64,000 nucleotides of DNA from Sulfitobacter sp. LCG007 (GCF_040801785.1 NZ_CP161805.1:3286001-3350000); one strand, 5' to 3'; shown: positions 8,578-17,027, numbered from the stretch's first letter. Made by a program: numbers and translations. Notes: generated by a model from the letters alone, not told the origin.

Positions 8578-9288
8578 TCAGCGCGCCATCACCGGGGACT
8601 GCATCCAGCGCATCAGGGCCTCGGTGGTCTCGCCCGGAGCCTCGAGGCTGGGCATGTGCCCCGCATGCTCGATCACGTGCAGCCTTGCAAAGGGGATCAG
8701 CTCGGCGATGAAGCTGTGGCGCTGGACCGGACAGATGCTGTCATGCGCGCCGCAAAGCACCAGCGTCGGAGCACGGCACAACATCAGGGTCTTCTGCTGG
8801 TCGCGCCGGCGCTGGAGCGCACGCGACTGGCGCACGAAGATCTCGGGGCCCAGCGTGTCCGCCATGTCGAGAACCAGCTCATAGACGGCTTCGCGCGTCG
8901 GCTCGGGCGCCAGACCCTTCTTCGGCAGACGTTCCCGCACCGCCTCGAGCAGCCTGCCGGTCCGGGCCGCGATGATCTGCCTTTCCCGGTCGGCGGCGGC
9001 CTGTGGCGTCTCGGCCAGCGGGCTGGTGGCGATGAGGGCAAGGCGGCTGACGCGCTCGGGCGCGCGGCGAAGGATCTCCATCGCCACGTTGCCCCCCATC
9101 CCTGCCCCGGCAAGCGCGAAACGCCTCGGCAGAAGGTCGAGAAGACCCGAGGCAGTCTCCTCGATCCGGTCACCCCTGGTGATCGGCGCGACCGTCACGG
9201 CAAGTGTCGCGGAAAGCTCGGCGATCTGCGGACCGAACAGCCGCGCGTCACACATCATTGCGGGCAGGAAGACGAGCGGCTCAGTCAA
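8578..9288 (-). CDS. Alpha/beta hydrolase-fold protein lacking the nucleophile Ser
   Basis: A 236-residue alpha/beta-hydrolase-fold protein related to small esterases and acyltransferases. The acid and base of the triad are present by eye (GAHDS near 184 and HAGHMPS near 212). The nucleophile elbow, however, reads GAGMGG (61-66), where the family has GHSMGG, so Gly63 replaces the Ser. It may be a pseudoenzyme or use another residue. It is convergent with phaZ with only six bases between, and lies downstream of a four-gene minus-strand run (11258-9431) after a 142-base gap. No specific substrate can be named. Confidence 0.7.
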   Translation of the reverse strand: MTEPLVFLPAMMCDARLFGPQIAELSATLAVTVAPITRGDRIEETASGLLDLLPRRFALAGAGMGGNVAMEILRRAPERVSRLALIATSPLAETPQAAADRERQIIAARTGRLLEAVRERLPKKGLAPEPTREAVYELVLDMADTLGPEIFVRQSRALQRRRDQQKTLMLCRAPTLVLCGAHDSICPVQRHSFIAELIPFARLHVIEHAGHMPSLEAPGETTEALMRWMQSPVMAR

Positions 9289-9430
9289 ACCGGCGTATCC
9301 AGCGTCCGCTCTGTGGGTCGCTTCGCAAGAGCGGAAAATTCACGGGTCGCACATCCTTTGGCTCGTCTTCGCGCGCGACTCTATCAGGCCACACGCGCCC
9401 GGCAAGCGCGGCAGCGGTCATTGCCGCGAC

Positions 9431-10063
9431 TCAGGGCATCGCGATCCCGCGAAAGGGCGGAAAGTCGCTGTAGCGACTGCGCCGCGCCTCCGCGGTCTCG
9501 CCCGGTTCCTCACCGGCCTTCAGCAACATGCCGCGCGGCGCGATATAGCTGGAAATCGTGCGCAATCGCTTCGGCCGCCAGACGAGGTTGAAGGCCGCGA
9601 GCTTGGGAAAGAACCACATCTCGGAATAGGGCAGATGATCGTGGATCCACCAGGCCAGGTCGCGCCAGTCGCGTCCCTCGGCATGGCGATCCGCGAACCA
9701 CGGGATCACCAGCGAAGTGCCCGCGACGGCGTCATCGCCGCCGGCACGGTCCCAGATGTGGCATTCGAGCGGATTGTCATTTCGCGCACAATTCAGGCGA
9801 TGCGCATTTCCATAGGCGTTGAGCTCGGGCGAGCGGTAGCCGGAGCGGATGGCGAGGCGGCCGAAAGTCTCTTCCAGCGGGTCGAGCAGTTCGGTGCAGA
9901 GCATCCGCCCGTGCGCGATGGCGAGGTCGGGACATTCGGGGATGTTCGGGATGCCGTGAAACCCGCCGATCTCCGAAAAGAGGAAATCGCGCATGTAGAA
10001 GTGCCGCGAGAGCCGCACGCGTCCCAGCGTCTCGAGGCTCCACATGCTGGCGGGCTTGCGCAT
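9431..10063 (-). CDS. Conserved hypothetical protein, possible peptidase M15-like fold
   Basis: A 210-residue soluble protein with no signal peptide. The segment RSGYRSPELNAYGN (about 72-85), followed by ECHIWD about 15 residues later, resembles the substrate-binding and H..D metal region of peptidase M15 or D-Ala-D-Ala carboxypeptidase-like domains. The remaining ligands are not obvious, so activity is uncertain. It is rich in aromatic residues (WWIHDHLPYSEMWFF). It begins three bases after the VOC protein stop, so both are translated from one transcript. The name reflects fold resemblance only. Confidence 0.6.
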   Translation of the reverse strand: MRKPASMWSLETLGRVRLSRHFYMRDFLFSEIGGFHGIPNIPECPDLAIAHGRMLCTELLDPLEETFGRLAIRSGYRSPELNAYGNAHRLNCARNDNPLECHIWDRAGGDDAVAGTSLVIPWFADRHAEGRDWRDLAWWIHDHLPYSEMWFFPKLAAFNLVWRPKRLRTISSYIAPRGMLLKAGEEPGETAEARRSRYSDFPPFRGIAMP

Positions 10064-10066
10064 GGC

Positions 10067-10498
10067 TCAGGCGCCGTAGCCGTTCCACCGGAAACGGTTC
10101 TCGGGCCCCAGCGGCGAAAACGGATTATGCGCGATCTCCCAGACATGCCCCTCGGGATCGGCGAAATAGCCGTGATAGCCGCCCCAGAAGGACTTTGCCG
10201 CCGGCTTGACGATCCGTGCGCCAGCCGCTTCGGCCCGGGCCATGAGGTCGTCCACCTCGTCCGGCGAATGGAGATTGTGCGCGAGCGTCAAAGCGCCATG
10301 GCCCAGCGTCTCGACCGGGACCCCCATATCGTCGGCGAGGTCCTGCAGGCCGAACAGTCCGACGGTCTGTCCCAGGAGGTCGAAGGCGATCACGCCGTCA
10401 GGGCTATCGACCCGCGACCACCCGAGGGCCTTGTAGAAACGCGCAAGCTTTTCGAGGTCGCGCGCCCCGAGGGTGACGAGGCTGATCCGCTGTTCCAT
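10067..10498 (-). CDS. VOC family (glyoxalase/dioxygenase superfamily) protein
   Basis: A 143-residue protein with two beta-alpha-beta-beta-beta modules. Module one starts ISLVTLGARDLEKLARFY; module two ends with the conserved FADPEGHVWEIAHNP. The VOC fold binds a divalent metal through His and Glu residues. Candidate ligands are the C-terminal Glu in HVWEIAHN and a His near 69, but the full set cannot be proven here. Members act on dicarbonyl adducts, antibiotics or catechols, or only bind ligands. It lies four bases after the upstream hydrolase gene in a tight operon. The substrate is unknown. Confidence 0.75.
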   Translation of the reverse strand: MEQRISLVTLGARDLEKLARFYKALGWSRVDSPDGVIAFDLLGQTVGLFGLQDLADDMGVPVETLGHGALTLAHNLHSPDEVDDLMARAEAAGARIVKPAAKSFWGGYHGYFADPEGHVWEIAHNPFSPLGPENRFRWNGYGA

Positions 10499-10502
10499 GC
10501 TC

Positions 10503-11258
10503 TCAGATCTCCGTTTCGGTGAGTTCGGCCACGGCCGCCTCGATCAGCGCAAGACTGGGCGCGTCCGAAAACCGGTGATCGCCATCCTTGACCAGGGTAA
10601 GCCGCATGTCCGGGCAATGTGCGTGCTCCAGCAGCCGCAGCGCGGTTTGCGTGCTGACCGCCGTGTCGGCGGTTCCCTGAAGGCAGCGCACCGGGAAGGG
10701 CAGTTCCAGCGGGTCGCGCAGGACAAGGTTGCGCCGGCCGTCCTCGATCATTCGGGCGGTCACGACATAGGGTTCCATGTAGTCGGACGGAAGTTCGACC
10801 CGCCCTCCCGCCTCGATGGTTTGGCGCTGGTCTTGCGTGAAACCGGCCCAGTAGCCGTCCTCGGTGAAGTCGGGCGCTGCCGCGATGGTGACGAGACCGG
10901 CGATACGTCCGGGAATCCTGCGGGCCAGCAGCAGCGCCTGCCATCCTCCCATCGAGGACCCGACGACCACGAGGGGGCCATCGGTCAAGGCGCGCACCGC
11001 CTCGAAGGTATCCTCCGCCCAGTCGCCGATACAGCCCTCCTCGAACGTTCCCGAAGAGGAGCCGTGGCCGGAATAGTCGAAGCGCAGGAATGCCTGGCCC
11101 CGCGCGCGGCACCACGCTTCGAGATGCAGCGCCTTCGTGCCCTCCATGTCCGACTTCAGCCCGCCGAGGAAGACGACCCATGGGCGCCTTCCGTCGCTGC
11201 GGTGATAGGCGATGCGCCGGCCTTGCGGGGTGTGCAGCTGTTGCGATTTCCCGGTCAT
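10503..11258 (-). CDS. Alpha/beta hydrolase
   Basis: A 251-residue alpha/beta hydrolase with an intact nucleophile elbow VGSSMGGW (near residue 92), an oxyanion segment VVFLGGLKSDMEG at the N-terminus, and the Asp/His pair near the C-terminus (KDGDHRFS). It resembles the small cytosolic esterases and acyl-thioesterases often called prolyl-oligopeptidase-like or YbbA-type hydrolases. I choose ATG 11258 (MTGKSQQ) over the ATG at 11318 because the extra 20 residues look unlike a hydrolase N-terminus; neither has a strong Shine-Dalgarno. It is the first gene of the run hydrolase-VOC-M15-like. The substrate is unknown. Confidence 0.75.
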   Translation of the reverse strand: MTGKSQQLHTPQGRRIAYHRSDGRRPWVVFLGGLKSDMEGTKALHLEAWCRARGQAFLRFDYSGHGSSSGTFEEGCIGDWAEDTFEAVRALTDGPLVVVGSSMGGWQALLLARRIPGRIAGLVTIAAAPDFTEDGYWAGFTQDQRQTIEAGGRVELPSDYMEPYVVTARMIEDGRRNLVLRDPLELPFPVRCLQGTADTAVSTQTALRLLEHAHCPDMRLTLVKDGDHRFSDAPSLALIEAAVAELTETEI

Positions 11259-11378
11259 GGCGCGATCATGCGCGGCATGGCCGGGAACAGCAATGGGGCA
11301 GGCGTTCGATCCAATCACCTTGCGCAGGGCGCGCAGGCATCCCGTCGCGTGAGGCGTCTTGCCCGACGGGCGCCGGTG

Positions 11379-11624
11379 TCAGCCGCTGACGTAGGGCTGC
11401 GCCTTGGGCCGGTAGAAGATCTTCTGGTTGTGGATCCGTCCCAGCAGCTCCTCGTTGCCGCGCTGGTCCGCCTCGATCACCTGTATCGACTGGATGTCGG
11501 CCGGATTGCCCTCGGACAGCGCCCGGCGCATCGCGCACAGCTCGCGCCCGCGCGCGCGCAGTGCCTCCTCGATCCGGTCGACGTCGTTAATGCTGAGCTC
11601 GAACATGCGGTTGTAGCGTGCCAT
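11379..11624 (-). CDS. Small conserved hypothetical protein
   Basis: An 81-residue basic and acidic, mainly helical protein starting MARYNRMFELSINDVDRIEEAL. The first half is predicted helix with charged heptads. The second half has the segment GRIHNQKIFYRPKAQPYVSG at its end. No known domain is recognised. Codon use matches its neighbours and it diverges from thrS, so it is probably a real gene. A repeated GGAAAC element lies directly upstream and may control it. No function can be assigned. Confidence 0.6.
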   Translation of the reverse strand: MARYNRMFELSINDVDRIEEALRARGRELCAMRRALSEGNPADIQSIQVIEADQRGNEELLGRIHNQKIFYRPKAQPYVSG

Positions 11625-11644
11625 CTGATTCCCCGAGCAACAAA

Positions 11645-11683
11645 GTTTCCGATTGGAAACAGGTCGGATTTAACATCGGAAAC
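11645..11683. promoter_or_regulatory. GTTTCC/GGAAAC palindromic element between divergent genes
   Basis: GTTTCCGATTGGAAAC (11645-11660) is a 6-bp-arm palindrome. Its left arm also pairs with ATCGGAAAC at 11675-11683 as a perfect 9-bp inverted repeat with 21 bases between. The same GGAAAC word therefore occurs three times in 39 bases, about 20 bases upstream of the small minus-strand gene and 134 bases before thrS. It looks like an operator, but the regulator is unknown. Confidence 0.5.
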
Positions 11684-11816
11684 GTCGCAGTCAACGTATT
11701 CTTCGGCATACCGCGGGAGGCCCGCCTTGACAGCCCCGCAGCCCACCGCCAAAAGCGCCGCATCATAACCCGCAACCGGGCGTCTCGTAGGCGCCAAACC
11801 GACGAGGACAGCCGAT

Positions 11817-13763
11817 ATGGCCCAGATCTCTCTCACCTTTCCCGATGGCAATGCACGCAGCTTCGATGCCGGCGTCACTCCGGCCGATGTCGCCGCGGGG
11901 ATTTCCACCTCTCTCGCCAAGAAGGCGATCAGCGCCACGGTGAACGGCCGGCACTGGGATCTCGCCTGGCCGATCGACGAGGATGCCGCGATCGCCATTC
12001 ACACCATGGCCGATGAGGCGCAGGCCAACGAGCTCGTGCGCCACGACCTCGCGCATATCATGGCGCGCGCCGTGCAGGAGATCTGGCCCGATACCAAGGT
12101 AACGATCGGCCCGGTGATCAAGGACGGCTGGTACTACGACTTCGACCGCGCCGAACCGTTCACGCCCGAGGATCTCGGGCGGATCGAGAAGAAGATGAAG
12201 GAAATCATCAACGCCCGCGATCCGGTCCGCACCGAGGTCTGGGATCGGGACCGCGCGATCCGGCATTACGAGGAGACGGGCGAACCCTACAAGATCGAGC
12301 TGATCCACGCGATCCCGGGCGACGAGCCGTTGCGCATGTACTGGCACGGCGACTGGCAGGACCTCTGCCGGGGACCTCACCTTCAGCACACGGGCCAGGT
12401 CCCGGGCGACGCGTTCAAGCTGATGTCCATAGCCGGAGCCTACTGGCGGGGCGACAGCACACGCCCGATGCTCCAGCGAATCTACGGCGTGGCCTTCACC
12501 GGCAAGGAAAAGCTCAAGGCCCATCTGACGATGCTGGAAGAGGCCGCCAAGCGCGACCACCGCAAACTCGGGCGCGAGATGGATCTCTTTCACATGCAGG
12601 AAGAGGCGCCGGGACAGGTCTTCTGGCACCCGAACGGCTGGACGATCTACACCACGCTGCAGGACTATATGCGCCGCAAGCAGCGCGCGGGCGGCTATGT
12701 GGAGGTGAATACACCGCAGGTCGTGAACCGGTCCCTGTGGGAGCGTTCCGGGCACTGGGCGAACTACCAGGAGAACATGTTCATCGTCGAGGTTGACGAG
12801 GAACATGCGCGGGAAAAGACCATCAACGCGCTGAAGCCGATGAACTGCCCCTGCCACGTCCAGGTGTTCAACCAGGGCCTCAAGTCCTATCGCGACCTGC
12901 CCCTGCGGATGGCCGAGTTCGGCTCGTGCAACCGCTATGAACCCTCCGGTGCGCTGCACGGTATCATGCGGGTTCGCGGCTTCACCCAGGACGACGCCCA
13001 CATCTTCTGCACGGAGGACCAGATCGAGGAGGAATGCGCCCGCTTCATCGAATTCCTTGCCGGTATCTACCGCGACCTCGGTTTCGAGAAGTTCGAGATC
13101 ATGTTCGCGACCCGTCCCGAGAAGCGGGTCGGGACAGAGGAAAGCTGGGACCGGATGGAAGCCGCCCTGGAAGGGGCTATCAGGAAGGCCGGCCACGACT
13201 ATACGCTGGATCCCGGCGAAGGGGCCTTCTATGCGCCGAAGCTCGATTTCAAGCTGACCGACGCCATCGGGCGCGTCTGGCAGTGCGGCACCTTCCAGGT
13301 CGATCCGAACCTGCCCGAGCGGCTGGAGGCAAGCTATATCGGTGCCGACGGGGCGAAGCATCGGCCCTATATGCTGCATCGCGCCGTGCTCGGGAGTTTC
13401 GAGCGTTTCATCGGCATCCTGATCGAAAGCCATGCGGGCAAGCTGCCGTTCTGGCTCGCGCCCCGTCAGGTGGTGGTCGCCTCCATCGTGTCGGAGGCGG
13501 ACGATTACGTGCAGGAAGTCGTCGCGGCGCTGAAGGCGGCAGGCGTCCGGGCCGAGGCCGATACCCGCAACGAGAAGATCAACTACAAGGTCCGCGAACA
13601 TTCCGTCGGCAAGGTGCCCGTCATCCTTGCAATCGGCGCCCGCGAGGTCGAGGACCGGACAGTGACCGTGCGCAGGCTGGGAGAAAAGCAGACTTCCGTC
13701 GAGACGCTGGAAAATGTTACAGCCGCTCTCTCGCGCGCGGCGACGCCGCCGGACATGCTGTAA
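11817..13763 (+). CDS. thrS: Threonine--tRNA ligase
   Basis: A 648-residue class II aminoacyl-tRNA synthetase that charges tRNA-Thr and edits mis-attached Ser. Domain order is complete: TGS domain (about 1-63), editing domain with the HDLAH zinc-like motif (73-77) and second half containing CRGPHL, the catalytic core with motif 2 around [10 protein letters not shown] and [15 protein letters not shown], motif 3 near the [13 protein letters not shown] segment, and the C-terminal anticodon-binding domain. The length is normal. The ATG follows a purine-rich GAGGACAG stretch. It is a housekeeping gene; the bufferin operon starts 212 bases after its stop. Confidence 0.98.
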   Translation: MAQISLTFPDGNARSFDAGVTPADVAAGISTSLAKKAISATVNGRHWDLAWPIDEDAAIAIHTMADEAQANELVRHDLAHIMARAVQEIWPDTKVTIGPVIKDGWYYDFDRAEPFTPEDLGRIEKKMKEIINARDPVRTEVWDRDRAIRHYEETGEPYKIELIHAIPGDEPLRMYWHGDWQDLCRGPHLQHTGQVPGDAFKLMSIAGAYWRGDSTRPMLQRIYGVAFTGKEKLKAHLTMLEEAAKRDHRKLGREMDLFHMQEEAPGQVFWHPNGWTIYTTLQDYMRRKQRAGGYVEVNTPQVVNRSLWERSGHWANYQENMFIVEVDEEHAREKTINALKPMNCPCHVQVFNQGLKSYRDLPLRMAEFGSCNRYEPSGALHGIMRVRGFTQDDAHIFCTEDQIEEECARFIEFLAGIYRDLGFEKFEIMFATRPEKRVGTEESWDRMEAALEGAIRKAGHDYTLDPGEGAFYAPKLDFKLTDAIGRVWQCGTFQVDPNLPERLEASYIGADGAKHRPYMLHRAVLGSFERFIGILIESHAGKLPFWLAPRQVVVASIVSEADDYVQEVVAALKAAGVRAEADTRNEKINYKVREHSVGKVPVILAIGAREVEDRTVTVRRLGEKQTSVETLENVTAALSRAATPPDML

Positions 13764-13819
13764 CAATGCGGCCCGGACGCGCGGCCTGACCCGCATGCGC
13801 CCGGGCGCACTGTAACAAT
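13758..13819 (+). repeat. Two exact direct copies of CTGTAACAAT upstream of bufA1
   Basis: CTGTAACAAT occurs at 13758-13767, overlapping the thrS stop, and again at 13810-13819. TGTAAC is the type of -35 word used by ECF sigma factors such as the one known to drive bufferin operons in Caulobacter. No convincing matching -10 could be picked out, so a promoter role is only a suggestion. Confidence 0.35.
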
Positions 13820-13889
13820 TTCGCGGGCAAGTCCGCTTTTTCTGGATATTTCCCGTGGCGTAAAGCACAAGCGCCTGACACGGCTGTGA

Positions 13890-13915
13890 CTCACCCTCTC
13901 GTGAGTGGTAGGGTG
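13890..13915 (+). promoter_or_regulatory. Inverted repeats in the bufA1 leader
   Basis: Two nested perfect inverted repeats lie 60-85 bases before bufA1. CTCAC (13890-13894) pairs with GTGAG (13901-13905), and CACCCT (13892-13897) pairs with AGGGTG (13910-13915). They share bases, so they could form alternative hairpins or an operator. The function is not known. Confidence 0.35.
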
Positions 13916-13975
13916 CGTTCGTCGCAGTCTAGATACCCGTCAAGGGTACAGACAATCCGAGTGAAGGAGTTTTAC

Positions 13976-14278
13976 ATGTCCGATACCATCAAGACCGCCG
14001 CAATCGCGGGCGCCGTCGCGGCAGCCCTGGTCGCGCAGGCCGCCCCGGCCCAGGCAGCGGCGAAAGAGAAATGCTATGGTGTGGCGCTCGCCGGCGGAAA
14101 CGATTGCGCAGCCGGCCCCGGCACCACATGCGCCGGCACGTCCGTTACGGATTATCAGGGCAACGCCTGGAAGCTGGTCGACAAGGGGACCTGCGCCGAG
14201 ATCGAATTGCCCGACATGGCCGATGGCAGCCCGCGCGAGGGTTCGCTCGACCCGGTCGAGCGTGACCTGCCGGCCTGA
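13976..14278 (+). CDS. bufA1: Bufferin precursor peptide BufA1 (DUF2282 family)
   Basis: A 100-residue DUF2282 protein. It has a Sec-type signal peptide (about 1-28, ending AQAA) and four cysteines at C33, C44, C52 and C73 in the family pattern [19 protein letters not shown] and KGTC. Bufferins are recently described copper-binding RiPPs: the BufB1/BufC1 pair modifies core cysteines and the product is exported by Sec to sequester copper in the periplasm. The start is the ATG at 13976 with GAAGGAG seven bases upstream; an in-frame ATG at 13886 lacks such a site. The region after residue 75 is acidic and proline-containing. It is the first gene of the buf operon, followed by bufB1, bufC1 and doxX. 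Confidence 0.92.
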   Translation: MSDTIKTAAIAGAVAAALVAQAAPAQAAAKEKCYGVALAGGNDCAAGPGTTCAGTSVTDYQGNAWKLVDKGTCAEIELPDMADGSPREGSLDPVERDLPA

Positions 14279-14352
14279 GATCAGTCGACGGCGGGCGGCA
14301 TGAGGCCGCCCATTCCGGCACCTGCTGAACCCGGGCGCCGCCTTGACCGGAG

Positions 14353-15225
14353 ATGCGGACGGCCAGGATGAAAGACACGTTTCACCACTTTGACAGCCTG
14401 CCCCCCGCGCCGGGCGTCGGCTACAAGCCGCAGCATTTTGCAGAGCTGATGGCCGATCCCGGCGATGTCCGCTGGATCGAGGTGCATGCCGAGAACTACA
14501 TGGGCGACGGCGGCCGGCCTCTGGCGCAGTTGCGTGCCCTCTCCGAACGCTTCGCGCTTTCGATCCATGGGGTCGGACTCAGCATCGGCGGCGACGGACC
14601 GCTTGATGCCGAGCATCTGGGACGGCTGAAACGACTGGTCGACGCGATGCAGCCGGCGTCCTTTTCCGAGCATCTGGCCTGGTCGACCCATGCCGGGGCG
14701 TATTTCGACGATCTGCTGCCCCTGCCCTATACCGCGGCAACCCTGCGCCGCGTTGCCGAGCATATCGACGCGGTACAGACCACGCTGGGACGGCGCATGC
14801 TGCTCGAGAACCCGTCGAGCTATCTTACATTCGCAGAAAGCACCTGGGCCGAGACGGATTTCCTGGCCGAGCTGGCGCTGCGGACCGGATGCGGCCTGCT
14901 GCTCGACGTCAACAACGTGTTCATCTCCGCCACCAATCTCGGCCTGTCGCCGCTTGACTATCTGGACGCCTTCCCGCTGTCGAAGGTGGTCGAGATGCAT
15001 GTCGGGGGACATGACGAGGACAGCGATGACGACGGCGCGCCCCTTCTGATCGACAGCCACGGGGCGCCTGTGGCCGACCCGGTCTGGGCCTTGCTCGACG
15101 AGGCGCTTACCCGCAGCGGCCCGCGTCCTGTGCTGCTGGAGCGAGACAACGACGTGCCACCCTGGTCCGAACTGAAGGCAGAGGCCGGGCGCATCTCGAT
15201 GCACCTTGCCCGGCAGGCCGGATGA
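14353..15225 (+). CDS. bufB1: MNIO-family peptide-modifying enzyme BufB1 (DUF692)
   Basis: A 290-residue multinuclear non-heme iron oxidase-type TIM barrel. The metal ligand motifs are all visible in order: VHAENYM, SIHGVGLSIGG, FSEHLAWS, LLENPSSYL, LLLDVNNVF, VEMHVGGHDED and LLERDND. Related enzymes oxidise cysteine residues of precursor peptides to thiooxazole or oxazolone-thioamide groups using iron and oxygen. Here the substrate should be BufA1 encoded 74 bases upstream. The start is uncertain: ATG 14353 has GGAG too close, while ATG 14368 (MKDTFHHF) is equally possible. The gene overlaps bufC1 by four bases (ATGA), so the two are translationally coupled. Confidence 0.93.
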   Translation: MRTARMKDTFHHFDSLPPAPGVGYKPQHFAELMADPGDVRWIEVHAENYMGDGGRPLAQLRALSERFALSIHGVGLSIGGDGPLDAEHLGRLKRLVDAMQPASFSEHLAWSTHAGAYFDDLLPLPYTAATLRRVAEHIDAVQTTLGRRMLLENPSSYLTFAESTWAETDFLAELALRTGCGLLLDVNNVFISATNLGLSPLDYLDAFPLSKVVEMHVGGHDEDSDDDGAPLLIDSHGAPVADPVWALLDEALTRSGPRPVLLERDNDVPPWSELKAEAGRISMHLARQAG

Positions 15226-15986
15226 GCGGGCCGGATCCGGCTTTCGGCGCGGATTTCGCGGCATCGCTGCTCGACCCGTCGAGAGCGGTGCCCTCGACGC
15301 TTCGCGGAACCAATGGCGCACCCGCCAGCCGCCGCTTCTCGGTCTACCGCAACAACGTCACCGTCTCGCTGCGCGACGCGCTTGGAACCGCCTTTCCGCT
15401 TCTGCGCAAGCTCGTCGGGGATGCATTCGAGCCCCTCGCCCTCGCCTTCTTGCGCAGCCATCCGCCGACAACGCCGGTCATGATGTTCTACGGCGACGAA
15501 ATGCCCTCGTTTCTGGTGAGTTATGCCCCCTTGGCGCATGTCGGATACCTGCCCGACTGCGCCCGGCTGGACCTTGCCCTGAGGCGTTCCTATCACGCAG
15601 CGGACCATGCCCCACCGGATCCGGCGGCGTTCCAGGTCGATCCGGATGCCCTGCTGGCCCTGCGCCTTTCGCCAGCGCCGTCCTGCATCGTGATCCGCTC
15701 GGCCTGGCCGCTTTACGACATCTGGCGGTACACCTTCGAACGGGATGCCGAAAAACCCGCTGCACGGCCCCAGGACGTGCTTGTCGCCCGGCCGGACTAC
15801 GATCCCGCTCCCCACCCCCTCCCGCCCGGAGCGGCGGACTGGCTGGAGGCCCTGGGGGCAGGTCGGACGCTGGGCGCAGCCTTCGATGCGGCGCGCGCAG
15901 GCTGTCCCGATTTCGACCTCGCCGCCACGCTTCGGCTTGCCCTGGACACGGGCGCATTGGCCATGACGCAGGAGGCCGGCACATAG
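15222..15986 (+). CDS. bufC1: BufB partner protein BufC1 (DUF2063/HvfC N-terminal family)
   Basis: A 254-residue protein with the DUF2063 N-terminal domain (about 5-100), including the characteristic RFSVYRNNVTVSLRDAL and AFPLLRKLVGDAF segments, and a C-terminal winged-helix-like domain. In bufferin and related MNIO systems the partner protein binds the precursor leader and delivers it to the oxidase; databases often call it DNA-binding, which is misleading. It starts inside the bufB1 stop (ATGA) and ends at 15986, where a GGAGG (15971-15975) serves the next gene. All three core buf genes are intact. Confidence 0.88.
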   Translation: MSGPDPAFGADFAASLLDPSRAVPSTLRGTNGAPASRRFSVYRNNVTVSLRDALGTAFPLLRKLVGDAFEPLALAFLRSHPPTTPVMMFYGDEMPSFLVSYAPLAHVGYLPDCARLDLALRRSYHAADHAPPDPAAFQVDPDALLALRLSPAPSCIVIRSAWPLYDIWRYTFERDAEKPAARPQDVLVARPDYDPAPHPLPPGAADWLEALGAGRTLGAAFDAARAGCPDFDLAATLRLALDTGALAMTQEAGT

Positions 15987-16549
15987 GCGCACCATATCGT
16001 GGCATTCTGGAACGTCTGGCTGGCGCCGATGGGCTGCTGGGCCTGCTGGCCCGTCTCGTCTTCGCCGCGACCCTGCTGGTCTACTTCTGGGCCTCGGCAA
16101 GGACCAAGCTCGGGGACGGTCTCGTGGGTCTTTTCCCTCCGTCCGCCGGCGCCCATGTCCAGATCTTTCCCCGCGCGATGGAGGCCGTCAGCTATGACGC
16201 CTCGCAGCTTGAGACCTGGCACCGGGCTGTCGTTCTCGCTGGCACCCTGGCCGAGTTCCTGCTGCCCCTGCTCATCGTCGCCGGTCTTCTTACCCGCCTC
16301 GCCGCCCTCGGCATGATCGGCTTCATCGCGCTGCAGACCATGACCGACCTCCATGGACACGGCGCCATCGACGAACCCGCCACGCTGGGCGCCTGGTTCG
16401 ACCGCGTCCCGGACAGCGCGATCATGGATCAGCGCATCTTCTGGATCTTCGTCCTGATCGTGCTTGTCGTCAAAGGTCCGGGACCGCTGTCGCTCGACCG
16501 GCTCCTGTCGCGCCGGACCTGGCTCAGACGCCAAGCGCCGCCCGGGTGA
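15983..16549 (+). CDS. DoxX family membrane protein of the bufferin operon, non-canonical start
   Basis: An integral membrane protein of about 188 residues with four predicted helices: GLLARLVFAATLLVYFW, then LAGTLAEFLLPLLIVAGLL, GMIGFIALQTM and IFWIFVLIVLVV. DoxX proteins accompany bufferin operons and may help redox handling at the inner membrane. The reading frame has no ATG, GTG or TTG near its start. The best initiation site is ATA at 15983, which overlaps the bufC1 stop (ATAG) and has GGAGG seven bases upstream; CTG at 16007 is the alternative. The frame is open upstream only as a shadow of bufC1. Its 3' end overlaps the convergent gene by 26 bases. Confidence 0.75.
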   Translation: MGAPYRGILERLAGADGLLGLLARLVFAATLLVYFWASARTKLGDGLVGLFPPSAGAHVQIFPRAMEAVSYDASQLETWHRAVVLAGTLAEFLLPLLIVAGLLTRLAALGMIGFIALQTMTDLHGHGAIDEPATLGAWFDRVPDSAIMDQRIFWIFVLIVLVVKGPGPLSLDRLLSRRTWLRRQAPPG

Positions 16550-16841
16550 CGCTGCTCCAGCCGAGATAAAGCCGCTCGCCGTCATCGATCAGGGGCCGTT
16601 TCATGAGCGCCGGATGGTCCACCAGCAACTCGGCCGCAGGACGCGCGCGTTCGTCCGCATCAAGCCCCCTCCAGGTTGTCGAGCGCGTGTTCAGCAACGC
16701 CGCACCAAACCTCTCGAGCGCGCGATCCAGCAGCCCTTCCGGCAGCCCATCGGCCCGCACATCCACCAAAACCGCGCCCGGCAGCGCCTTCAGCGCCGCA
16801 CGGCAACTGTCGCAGTTCTTCAGTCCATAGAGTTGCAACAT
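16524..16841 (-). CDS. ArsC/Spx/MgsR family protein (arsenate reductase-like)
   Basis: A 105-residue thioredoxin-fold protein. The N-terminus MLQLYGLKNCDSCRAALKAL carries the CxxC motif at C10 and C13 typical of Spx/YffB-type members. The later NTRSTTWRGL segment and the PLIDDGERLYLGW end match the family. The second and third cysteines of true glutaredoxin-linked arsenate reductases are absent, so arsenate reduction is doubtful and a thiol-transfer or unknown role is as likely. A GTG at 16853 is an alternative start. It is convergent with doxX and overlaps it by 26 bases. Confidence 0.8.
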   Translation of the reverse strand: MLQLYGLKNCDSCRAALKALPGAVLVDVRADGLPEGLLDRALERFGAALLNTRSTTWRGLDADERARPAAELLVDHPALMKRPLIDDGERLYLGWSSVTRAALGV

Positions 16842-17027
16842 AAATTCATCCACGCTGCCCCACCTAACCGGATTCTCCGCAAGTTTCACCCTGTTTGGCT
16901 TGATTTTTGTTTCGGAAGTGCAATCTCTTGGCCTGTGGGGCGTTAACTTGCCGGTAAACTCCCTGCGGATGAAAGGCTGCGCGGTCCCGGTCGCGCGGTA
17001 TGACTGTCTAAAGGAGGCACGGACACC

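Noticed and set aside
15206-15982. An upstream extension of the DoxX frame to ATG 15206
   Set aside because: This stretch is the shifted frame of bufC1, Arg/Pro-rich and unlike DoxX. The membrane protein proper begins near 15983.
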